NCBI GenBank assembly: GCA_016793585.1 | Contig: JAEUJR010000556.1 | Coordinates: 1-19,129, forward strand | Length of the DNA: 19,129 bases | Direction of reading: 5' to 3' | From: Archangium sp. | GTDB lineage: Bacteria; Myxococcota; Myxococcia; Myxococcales; Myxococcaceae | Part shown: in pieces, positions 1 through 8,625 of the stretch | Layout of the letters: every line of letters begins with the position of its first letter | Numbering within the stretch: position 1 is the stretch's first letter | Notes under the pieces: generated by a model | Told to the model about the DNA's origin: nothing | The model's database searches: none | The model's input: the letters and a program-made list of their open reading frames with translations, nothing else | Program-made: the position numbers and the translations under genes

Positions 1-467
1 ACAGCGTGGGCTTCTTCGCGCCGTTCTTCGCGTTCGGGTGGCTGCTCCATCAATCGCATCACGCGACGGCCGTGCTGCAGCGCCGCGGGTGGTGGATGTC
101 GCTGGCCTCGCTCGCGCTGTGTCTCTTCGTCTTCTCGCGCCCGCTGCAGTGGCAGGGGCAGGGCCAGGTGCTCGCGGCGGTGGCGGCGTGGTTGATGGTG
201 CTGGGCGTCATCGGGCCTGCGCTGCGGCCGGGCTCGAAGGCTCCCGGCGTGCTCGTGCAGTCGGCGTACTGGGTGTACCTGGTGCATCACCCGCTGGTGC
301 AGGGTGGGCAGGTGCTGGTGGCGAAGCAGCCCTGGCCCGCGTGGGTCGGCTACCTCGTCGTGGTGGCCGGTGCGTTCGTCGTCAGCTTCGGCACGTTCTT
401 CTTCATCGTGCGTCGAACAGCCCTCGCACCATGGCTCGGAGCCATGCGACTGGAGACCTCGACATGA
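1..467 (+). CDS. Membrane acyltransferase (acyltransferase-3/OpgC-like), C-terminal part
   Basis: The reading frame is open from the left edge (first whole codon at base 3) to a TGA at 465-467, so the N-terminal part lies outside the window. About 154 residues remain, with three or four hydrophobic segments, including one from the end of the first third and a strong final one (YLVVVAGAFVVSFGTFFF). The motif YWVYLVHHPLV and the earlier FAFGWLLH are typical of the last helices of acyltransferase-3 family proteins, which O-acylate extracytoplasmic sugars; OpgC/MdoC (succinylation of periplasmic glucans) is a related branch. The catalytic N-terminal His/Arg motifs cannot be seen, so substrate and subfamily are open. 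The stop overlaps the next start as ATGA, which suggests translational coupling to the downstream gene. The family call is from motif recognition, not a search. Confidence 0.75.
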   Translation, partial: SVGFFAPFFAFGWLLHQSHHATAVLQRRGWWMSLASLALCLFVFSRPLQWQGQGQVLAAVAAWLMVLGVIGPALRPGSKAPGVLVQSAYWVYLVHHPLVQGGQVLVAKQPWPAWVGYLVVVAGAFVVSFGTFFFIVRRTALAPWLGAMRLETST

Positions 468-1057
468 CCCCTGCTGCCTTTCTGCTCGACCGCCCGCGTC
501 CCTGGCTCGACGACACGGGGCGGCTCCGCGACGCCTTCGACTTCGTCTGGGTCTCGGTGCAGGTCCCTCGTGTGCCCGGGCAGCTGTTTCGCCCGAGCTT
601 TTCGACGCGCGCCACGCTCACGCCCGCGCCGCAGGCTCCGTTCACGGCCGAACTCGAGAACGACGACGCAGCACACCTGCTGCCGATGATTGCGTACGAG
701 CCGGTGCCGCTCGCGGGCTCCCCACTGCTCGATGCCCTCGAGGCGGTCGGCGTGCAGCTTCAACGGTTCGCGCTGACGCTGGAGTCGCAACAGCCTCGCC
801 TGTGGCGGCTCGAGGCCTTCAACTTCATCGGCCCTGCGCTCGAGACGGTTCGCCAGGTCGCAGCGGCCGACGCGGGCCTTCCGCCAGCGCTCGGCCCCCT
901 GTGCGTCGTGAAGCCACCGATCTCGCCCGCACCGGCCTTCTGGTGTGGCGAACGGCTCGCCATCGCTCCGGCGCACCGGGCAACGGTCGAGCGTGCAGCG
1001 GGTCAGCACCTCTCGTTCACGCCAGTGCTGCAGGAAGACCTCGTCACCGGGCGCTGA
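464..1057 (+). CDS. Imm11-like (DUF1629-type) protein, putative immunity family
   Basis: The 197-residue protein begins at an ATG that shares ATGA with the stop of the acyltransferase gene. An upstream extension in this frame exists but only overlaps that gene out of frame, so I reject it. There is no signal peptide or membrane segment. The pattern fits the Imm11 immunity-protein family common in myxobacteria: a central LLDALEAVGVQLQRFALTL (residues about 89-107), then a W-R-L-E-A-F-N-F-I-G segment, and a C-terminal stretch in which an aromatic residue introduces ...HRATVERAAGQHLSFTPV, resembling the family's usual ending. No toxin gene is adjacent in the visible window, so an immunity role is inference only. 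The 3' end overlaps the convergent carbonic anhydrase gene by 14 nt. It could instead be an unrelated hypothetical protein. Confidence 0.6.
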   Translation: MTPAAFLLDRPRPWLDDTGRLRDAFDFVWVSVQVPRVPGQLFRPSFSTRATLTPAPQAPFTAELENDDAAHLLPMIAYEPVPLAGSPLLDALEAVGVQLQRFALTLESQQPRLWRLEAFNFIGPALETVRQVAAADAGLPPALGPLCVVKPPISPAPAFWCGERLAIAPAHRATVERAAGQHLSFTPVLQEDLVTGR

Positions 1058-1706
1058 GCAGCCGCCCAATCTCCTGCTCGTCGAGGGCGACGAAACGACC
1101 GCGGTCGGCCTCGTAGAGCGACACCATCGTCTTTGCGATGTCGAACCAGAGCGCGTGCAGCCGAATCTCGCCCTTGCGCTTCGCGATGGGCGCGTAGCTG
1201 GCGACGTGGTCGAGCTGCTGCAGCACGTTGGCCTGCGAGAGCCGGTCGACCTCGGGAAGCTTCGGGTCGATGAAGTCAGACAGCTTGAGGCGGGTGCGCG
1301 CCGCTTCGCCGTGCTCGAGCCACGCGACGAGGTTGGGAGCGAGCGTCGCCAGCTTCTCGCGCCCGTCGAGCACGGCCTTCATGGCGCCACAGTTCGAGTG
1401 GCCGCACACGGCGATATCGCGAATGCCCAGCACCTCGACGCCGTACTCGATGGCCGAGGCCTCACTCACGTCACCGACCGAGAAGCCGCTCTGCCCTGCC
1501 GGCGCGACGATGTTGCCCACCGAGCGCACGACGAAGACGTCACCGGGCTCTTCGCTCGTCAACAGGTGCGGCACCACGCGGCTGTCGCTGCAGCTGATGA
1601 GCAGCAGCTCGGGCTCCTGCCCGTGGCTGAGGTCTTTGAAGAGCGGCCGCATCGTGGGGGCCAGCTCGGTCTTGAAGTTGATGAGGCCGCGAAGGAGTCG
1701 GTGCAT
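1044..1706 (-). CDS. Beta-class carbonic anhydrase
   Basis: The 220-residue cytoplasmic enzyme interconverts CO2 and bicarbonate. The beta-class zinc site is complete: CSDSR with Cys39 and Asp41/Arg43, and GHSNCGAM with His103 and Cys106. Ser/Asp/Arg of the first motif form the catalytic dyad region. I chose ATG at 1706 because the protein then starts MHRLLRGLINF, matching the usual start of CynT-type enzymes (M-x-x-LL-x-G-x-x-F). A TTG at 1760 would add 18 polar residues and lie 6 nt after the kinase stop; it is a possible alternative. The gene follows the Ser/Thr kinase on the same strand (60-nt gap), so co-transcription is likely but nothing links the functions. Its 3' end overlaps the convergent Imm11-like gene by 14 nt. 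Length and motifs are normal for the family. Confidence 0.95.
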   Translation of the reverse strand: MHRLLRGLINFKTELAPTMRPLFKDLSHGQEPELLLISCSDSRVVPHLLTSEEPGDVFVVRSVGNIVAPAGQSGFSVGDVSEASAIEYGVEVLGIRDIAVCGHSNCGAMKAVLDGREKLATLAPNLVAWLEHGEAARTRLKLSDFIDPKLPEVDRLSQANVLQQLDHVASYAPIAKRKGEIRLHALWFDIAKTMVSLYEADRGRFVALDEQEIGRLLSAR

Positions 1707-1766
1707 CTGGTCTTCATCATGACCAGCGTGCTGGTTGTCGAGCGTGTCTTTGGATTTCAAGGAATC

Positions 1767-3992
1767 TCAGTAGGGGTCGTCGCCCAGGTCGCTGGGGTAC
1801 GGGTCTTTGATGTCTTGCGTGTCGGGCCGCGGCTTGGCCACCCGCGCCTTTTCGAGCTCGAGCTTCAACTCCGAGAGCTGACGCGAGAGCAGAATCTTGC
1901 GCTCCATCTTCACGTAGCCGGGCGCACTGAGCGTCACCACCACGATGTCGCCATCACGGCCCTTGAGCGCGAGCGGCGTGTGGCCAACCAGCAGGCCGTC
2001 GACCTCGACCTGCACGTCGGTGGGCTTCGTCGAGAGCTTGAGCTCGATGGAGGCAGGCGCGGGAGGCGGTGGCGCCGGCTCCTTCGCGAGCGCGGCGACG
2101 GGCGGTGGTGTCGGCGTGGGCGGCGTCGGCGACGAGTCGACGGTGGTCGCCGTTTCGGCGTGGCGGCCGAGCCCGAAGGCGAGCAGCACGAGGCTCGTCA
2201 CGGCGCCGGCCGCGAGCAGCCCCAGCGCCAGGCCCCGCGATGACGCCCGAGCGGGCGCAGGGGCACGTGGAGCCGGAGGCGCAGCTGGGCGCGGCGGCGG
2301 TGCGGGCTCGGCGAGCACGAGCGTCGACGACACCGGGGGCGCCGAGACGCGGGCAGCGGCGGGCGTGGAGAGCACGACGGTCGACGAGACCGGCTGCTCG
2401 ACCTTCGTCTCGGCCGCAGCGCTCGGGCGCGAGGGCTCGACGACGGTGGCGGTCGACGACGGAACGGGCGCGGCGGCGGGCGCTGCACCTCGGGAGGCCA
2501 CCCCTTGTCGTGAGGAGCGCGACGCCTCGACCGGCGCAGCGGCCTCTGCCGCCCGCGCTGCGCTCTGAGACGCGAGCGCCCCTCGAGACGGTTCGACGGG
2601 CGCGGCGCCGGCGGCGGCATCAGAGCCAGGACTTCGCCGCGACGGGTCTGCCGCCCGGCCGGCGCCTTGTGAGGCGAGCGCGCCACGGGACGATTCGACG
2701 GGAGCGGCGCCCGCAGCAGCATCGGAGCCGGGGCTTCGCCGTGACGAGGCCGCCGCGCGTCCAGCGGCGTCGGAGCCCGGGCCGCGGCGCGCCGCTTCGA
2801 CGAGCTCTGGCGAGACGGCCGCTTCGATGACGGTGGCCGCAGACGACGCGCCCCTCGAGGGTGCAGCCGGTCGCGGCGCTGCCGAGCGTGGTGCTGCGGG
2901 GGCTGCCGGGTCGGTGCCCTTCGCGGTGGTGTCGAGCGGCGGTACGGCGCGCACCCCGGCGACTGCGCCCGGCCCGCGGTCGCGATGCGAGGCCTCGGCC
3001 AGCAGCGCCGCCGTCACCGCGGGTATCGGTACCGTCACGGCTCCCTCGCCGTCGAGCGACTGCACCCACTGCGAGAGCGCGTGGTCAGACACGCTGACCT
3101 GGTTGCGGCGCTGCCACTCCTCGAGCGCCTCGGCACAGACGACGCCATCGAAGAAGCGGTGCTCGAGCCGCCGGTCCATCATCTTGCGGACGAGCGCGTC
3201 GAGGTCGGCAGGCACCGCGCGGTTCAGGTCCATCGGGCCTGGCGTGGGCGTGTCTCCGAGCACCAGCTGGCGAAACACGTCGAGCTGATCGGCGTCGCCG
3301 TAGAGCCTGCGCCCCGTCAGCAACTCGAACAGCACCACCCCCAGCGAGAACACGTCAGAGGCCGCGACCGCGTGGCCGGAGGCCTGCTCGGGCGCCATGT
3401 AGTGCGGCTTGCCGCGCACCAGGCCCACGGCGGTCGTCGTCACCCGACCCACGGCGCGCGCGATGCCGAAGTCGAGCACCTTCACGAGGCCTTCGCGGGT
3501 GACGAAGACGTTCTGCGGCGAGACGTCGCGGTGCACCACCAGCAGCGGCTTCCCGTCGGAGCCCAGCTTGCGATGCGCCGAGCCCAGCCCCTGCGCGCAC
3601 CGCAGCACGATGCCGACAGCCAGCTTCGGCGGCAGCGCTTCACCCCGCAGCGCCACCTTGCGCATGAGCGCGCCGAGCGTGTCGCCGGTGAGCGACTCCA
3701 TCACCAGGTACGGCGTGCCCTCGAACTCGTCGAACTCGAAGACCTGCACGATGTTGGGGTGGTTGAGCTGTGAGGCCACCTTCGCTTCGTCGAAGAAGAG
3801 CTGCTCGAACTCCGAGGTCATCGGCCCCTCGGTGAGGATTCGTTTGATGACGACCTCACGCGCGAAGTCACGCGGCCCCGGCTGCTGCGCGAGCCAGAGT
3901 TCGGCCATGCCGCCGCGAGCGATGACGCGCTGGAGCACGTAGCGGCCAACCTGGAGCCCGGCCGCCCAGCTCTTCTGACCACCCGACGTCAT
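1767..3992 (-). CDS. Transmembrane Ser/Thr protein kinase with C-terminal PEGA domain
   Basis: This 741-residue Hanks-type kinase has all the catalytic motifs: a glycine-rich loop ending RGGMAE (26-31), Lys50 in VVIKR, Glu69 of helix C, HRDVSPQN (154-161), DFG (174-176) and APE (200-202). The kinase domain runs to about residue 285. It is followed by a long low-complexity Ala/Ser/Pro/Arg linker (about 330-595) containing a 34-residue tandem repeat. One membrane helix follows ([21 protein letters not shown]), then a Pro-rich stretch and a PEGA-type beta domain with the sequence [10 protein letters not shown] and [16 protein letters not shown] domains in such kinases lie outside the cytoplasm and probably bind cell-surface partners. 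ATG at 3992 is the only good start; no clear Shine-Dalgarno is seen. It lies 90 nt downstream of the response regulator and 60 nt upstream of the carbonic anhydrase, all on one strand. Confidence 0.95.
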   Translation of the reverse strand: MTSGGQKSWAAGLQVGRYVLQRVIARGGMAELWLAQQPGPRDFAREVVIKRILTEGPMTSEFEQLFFDEAKVASQLNHPNIVQVFEFDEFEGTPYLVMESLTGDTLGALMRKVALRGEALPPKLAVGIVLRCAQGLGSAHRKLGSDGKPLLVVHRDVSPQNVFVTREGLVKVLDFGIARAVGRVTTTAVGLVRGKPHYMAPEQASGHAVAASDVFSLGVVLFELLTGRRLYGDADQLDVFRQLVLGDTPTPGPMDLNRAVPADLDALVRKMMDRRLEHRFFDGVVCAEALEEWQRRNQVSVSDHALSQWVQSLDGEGAVTVPIPAVTAALLAEASHRDRGPGAVAGVRAVPPLDTTAKGTDPAAPAAPRSAAPRPAAPSRGASSAATVIEAAVSPELVEAARRGPGSDAAGRAAASSRRSPGSDAAAGAAPVESSRGALASQGAGRAADPSRRSPGSDAAAGAAPVEPSRGALASQSAARAAEAAAPVEASRSSRQGVASRGAAPAAAPVPSSTATVVEPSRPSAAAETKVEQPVSSTVVLSTPAAARVSAPPVSSTLVLAEPAPPPRPAAPPAPRAPAPARASSRGLALGLLAAGAVTSLVLLAFGLGRHAETATTVDSSPTPPTPTPPPVAALAKEPAPPPPAPASIELKLSTKPTDVQVEVDGLLVGHTPLALKGRDGDIVVVTLSAPGYVKMERKILLSRQLSELKLELEKARVAKPRPDTQDIKDPYPSDLGDDPY
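2569..2772 (-). repeat. Two-unit 102-bp tandem repeat in the kinase linker
   Basis: Two direct copies, 2569-2670 and 2671-2772, encode two copies of a 34-residue unit beginning [17 protein letters not shown]. The first 75 or so bases of each copy align well and the rest is diverged; traces of a third partial unit ([11 protein letters not shown]) lie on the N-terminal side. The 102-nt period keeps the reading frame. The repeat lies in the disordered linker between the kinase domain and the membrane helix, where length variation between strains would be tolerated. Confidence 0.8.
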
Positions 3993-4082
3993 GGAAGCGC
4001 CGACAGTATTCCCTGCGGCGAGCGGCGCGAAGAACCGAGCACCACGTTTCCCATGGGTGTGGGTGTCGCGCGCAGGTGCCGC

Positions 4083-4555
4083 TCAGCCCTTCAGCGTGGC
4101 CATCGCGCGCTTCATGTTGTGGCGGGCGAGCAGCAACGTGAGGCTGACGAAGTCGACGGGCTTGGGCACGTGCGCGTCTCCACCCACGGCCTCCATCTGC
4201 TGCGGCGAGTGCAGGTTGCCGTACGCGGTGACGAAGAAGATGGGGCATTCGAGCGGCGTCAGGCCCAACGCGAAGGCGGGCAGCGCACCGGTCGCTTTGC
4301 CGCGGAACAGCTGGGTGAGCGCCATGCCATCGAGCGCGCTCCCCTGCAGCTGCACGTCCATCAACACTGCGTAGAGCTGCGGGCCGTGTCGACGCACCAG
4401 CGCGCAGGCCTCTTCGTCGGTGCGCGCCCAGAGCAGCTTGAACTTCTTGCGCAGCCGCAGCTCGGTCACCTCCCAGTTCGAGGGCTCGTCTTCGACGTAC
4501 AGCACGAGGTTCGTGGGCTCTGGTTGCTCGGCCGGTGCGCCTTCGTCGATGCGTT

Positions 4556-4559
<4 letters not shown>
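4083..4559 (-). CDS. Single-domain response regulator with an enlarged receiver
   Basis: The 158-residue protein is essentially one receiver domain with a short charged N-terminus. The acidic pocket is YVEDE (Glu23/Asp24), the phospho-acceptor is Asp68 in LMDVQLQG, the switch Thr is Thr111 in FVTAYG, and the conserved Lys is Lys133 in VPKPVD. No DNA-binding or other output domain follows. The distance from Asp68 to Thr111 (43 residues) is about 13 longer than in CheY, because of an extra segment including RGKATGALPAF. The ATG at 4559 overlaps the hybrid kinase stop as ATGA, so the two are probably translated together and form a cognate pair. The likely job is to pass phosphate or a signal from the kinase to an unseen partner. 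The downstream neighbour is the Ser/Thr kinase, 90 nt away. Confidence 0.92.
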
Positions 4560-7063
<2,504 letters not shown>

Positions 7064-7136
7064 GTCGGAGCCTGTGCATGAAGCGCGGCTTCGCGCGAGC
7101 CTTGCGTGCACCGCGGTGATGCCCCACCGTCGCCAG

Positions 7137-7799
7137 ATGTCCGACCGGCCGTCGACACGAAACCTCGCAGCGCTGCCACCACCGAAACAGCTCGAGCAGC
7201 ACTGGCGCGGGCTCGCGGTGCTCGACGCCATCATGGAGCCCGACGAGGACGCGCGCGTGTTCTCGTTCGAGCCTGCGCGGCGTAACGAGGGGTCGTTCGC
7301 GACGCTGCGCGAGAATGACGGCAACGTCGTCTACGGGCTGTTCCTGCCGAACGGCGCGGCGGTGCTTCGCGGCTTTCACCACGACTCGCCGATGAACCCG
7401 TTTCTGCACGACGCGCCCACCCAGTGGCCCGGGCTCGTCGAAGGCATGCCGCCTTCGCTGCTCCGGCATCGCGACGTGACGAACGTCGAGCCAGACGAGG
7501 TGACGTTCGTGCTGTGGCACGAAGGGCGACCGAAATCGAAATGGCAGCGAGGTCAGCAACGCTTTCCGAAGGGTGCAGACCCCGATGGGTCGCGCGAACT
7601 GCTCGCGCAGTTGACGGGCGATGCGAGGCGCTCCGTCGCCTTCGCGAAGTGCATGTACGACCGGAAGCTGCCGCTCGCGTCGGTGAAGCGGGTGCTCGAG
7701 GGCGCGCCACTCGACGCGCAGCTGATCTCGAGCCTGAACCCCGAGGGCGATGTGAAGCAGGTGCTGCGTGAGGCCAAAGCGATGGGCTTGAAGGGCTGA
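7137..7799 (+). CDS. Hypothetical protein, unrecognised soluble family
   Basis: The gene encodes 220 residues from ATG at 7137; ATG at 7119 is a second possibility, and longer versions run into the divergent kinase gene. I do not assign a function. No signal peptide, membrane segment or catalytic motif is obvious. The N-terminal half contains LAVLDAIMEP, then FSFEPARRNEG, VVYGLFLPNGAAVLRGFHHD and SPMNPF, followed by WPGLVEGMPPS and a VTFVLWHEG segment. This arrangement (an alternating beta pattern with GFxHxSPM-x-PF and WPG) reminds me of uncharacterised proteins in many soil bacteria, including myxobacteria, but I cannot name the family. The second half is helical and charged. Codon use matches its neighbours, so it is very likely a real gene. 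It is divergent from the histidine kinase (73-nt gap) and convergent with the toxin gene (7-nt gap). Confidence 0.8.
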   Translation: MSDRPSTRNLAALPPPKQLEQHWRGLAVLDAIMEPDEDARVFSFEPARRNEGSFATLRENDGNVVYGLFLPNGAAVLRGFHHDSPMNPFLHDAPTQWPGLVEGMPPSLLRHRDVTNVEPDEVTFVLWHEGRPKSKWQRGQQRFPKGADPDGSRELLAQLTGDARRSVAFAKCMYDRKLPLASVKRVLEGAPLDAQLISSLNPEGDVKQVLREAKAMGLKG

Positions 7800-7806
7800 G
7801 AGCTGT

Positions 7807-8316
7807 TCAACGCCTCGCGCGCTCCAGAGAGGCCGCGACATCGGCCATCGACCGAAAGAGCATCAGCGGGTCGTCCATCGTCTGCAGGAACCCGTGCTCG
7901 AGCCAGAAGTCGCGAGCGCCCACGTCGACCGCGCGCACGAGCAGCGCTCTGCCACCGACGAGCCGCGCGCCTTCGACGCAGCGGGCGAGCGCATGCTTCA
8001 GCAGACCCAGGCCGATGCCTCGACCTGCGTACGACACGTCGGTGGCCAGCTGCCCGAGCAACAGACAGGGAATCGGATTCGGAGGCTGCCCCGTGCGCAC
8101 CGAGCGTGGAAACGCAGTCGGAAGCACCGCGGTCGGCGCGAGCCCGTAGTAGCCAACGACGCGCCCTCGCTCGTGCACCACCATCACGACCGTGAATCCG
8201 CGCTGCTGATTGGAGAGCGCCCGCCGTTTGAGCCACTCGTCCAGCGAATGCTTCCCGCACGAGAACGAAGAGACGTCGTGCGACTCGGTCAACAACTCTG
8301 GCGCTGAGAGCGTCAT
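7807..8316 (-). CDS. GNAT-family toxin, TacT/AtaT-like, of a type II toxin-antitoxin pair
   Basis: The 169-residue protein matches the GNAT toxins that acetylate aminoacyl-tRNA and stop translation. Recognisable family features in order are: the N-terminal FSCGKHSLDEWLKRRALSNQ, VVGYYGLAP, PIPCLLLGQLATD, the acetyl-CoA loop AGRGIGLGLL, RALLVRAVD, and a C-terminal ...EHGF...DPLMLF. The start ATG at 8316 shares ATGA with the antitoxin stop, which is the standard layout for this operon; GTG at 8322 would add two residues. The striking difference is at the FY pair preceding the final GF strand: the catalytic Tyr (Tyr140 in TacT by family knowledge) is Trp138 here. Either the toxin is weakened or it uses another residue. 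The function is otherwise well supported by its partner and operator. Confidence 0.92.
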   Translation of the reverse strand: MTLSAPELLTESHDVSSFSCGKHSLDEWLKRRALSNQQRGFTVVMVVHERGRVVGYYGLAPTAVLPTAFPRSVRTGQPPNPIPCLLLGQLATDVSYAGRGIGLGLLKHALARCVEGARLVGGRALLVRAVDVGARDFWLEHGFLQTMDDPLMLFRSMADVAASLERARR

Positions 8317-8588
8317 TCCCACGGTGCCCGGCGCTGCAGCACCTTCACCAACTGCTTCACGGCCTTTCCCGGGCCGGCGACGGCGCGGGCGAACGACGAG
8401 AACCCCTCGGGGCTCATGCGCTGGAGTGTGTTGTCGAGCAGCACCTGCTCCGCAGCCCGCACAGCGGCATCACGAACGAACTCGGTTCGAGCGCGGCCCT
8501 GCTGCTTCGCGGCGCGATCGATCAACTCGACATCATCGTGGGGAAGCCGCATCGAGAGTGGTTGCAGCACTGCCGTCTTCCGAGCCAT
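8313..8588 (-). CDS. DUF1778/TacA-type ribbon-helix-helix antitoxin
   Basis: The 91-residue protein starts ARKTAVLQPLSMRLPHDD, with a beta strand (PLSMRL) followed by two helices (DVELIDRAAKQQG and ARTEFVRDAAVRAAEQVLL), the N-terminal ribbon-helix-helix DNA-binding fold of DUF1778 antitoxins. The C-terminal tail (from about residue 50; MSPEGFSSFARAV... and a run of basic residues) would wrap the toxin. ATG at 8588 is preferred; ATG at 8606 lies inside the inverted repeat that serves as operator and would leave no 5' region. It precedes the toxin with a 4-nt overlap, so the toxin is translated after the antitoxin. By family knowledge the antitoxin alone binds weakly and the complex represses its own promoter. 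The upstream gene is 37 nt away on the same strand. Confidence 0.93.
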   Translation of the reverse strand: MARKTAVLQPLSMRLPHDDVELIDRAAKQQGRARTEFVRDAAVRAAEQVLLDNTLQRMSPEGFSSFARAVAGPGKAVKQLVKVLQRRAPWE

Positions 8589-8594
8589 GCCTGA

Positions 8595-8624
8595 AATGTA
8601 GTGCATTCTGCACTACACCCACAA
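8595..8624 (-). promoter_or_regulatory. Candidate promoter of the toxin-antitoxin operon
   Basis: On the minus strand TTGTGG (8624-8619) and TACATT (8600-8595) are separated by 18 nt, a fair match to a vegetative -35/-10 pair. Transcription would start at or within a few bases of the antitoxin ATG at 8588, implying a leaderless or nearly leaderless mRNA. The operator spans the spacer and the first part of the -10, so bound repressor would block it. The match is partial and the call is inference. Confidence 0.45.
8597..8617 (-). promoter_or_regulatory. Inverted-repeat operator of the toxin-antitoxin operon
   Basis: A perfect palindrome has 9-bp arms, TGTAGTGCA and TGCACTACA, around a 3-bp centre. 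It sits 9 to 29 nt upstream of the antitoxin ATG, between a possible -35 and overlapping a possible -10. This is the position and shape expected for the site bound by a ribbon-helix-helix antitoxin or its complex with the toxin. The arms are seen directly; the binding is inferred. Confidence 0.85.
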
Positions 8625-8625
8625 C

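Noticed and set aside
1707..1760. Carbonic anhydrase start at TTG 1760
   Set aside because: The added 18 residues are polar and not part of the family fold, and ATG 1706 gives the usual beginning of CynT-type enzymes. Kept as an alternative only.
945..2243. A 432-residue plus-strand frame over the carbonic anhydrase and kinase C-terminus
   Set aside because: It crosses two genes of the other strand and is a composition shadow with long Arg runs.
3993..4082. Promoter or small gene between the response regulator and the Ser/Thr kinase
   Set aside because: A sigma-54-like GGCAC is present but without the matching GC element at the right distance, and no open frame of coding character exists; nothing definite can be called.
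7064..7324. N-terminal extension of the histidine kinase by 87 residues
   Set aside because: Polar, Ser/Arg-rich, overlaps the divergent gene at 7137-7799, and normal membrane-protein sequence begins only after ATG 7063.
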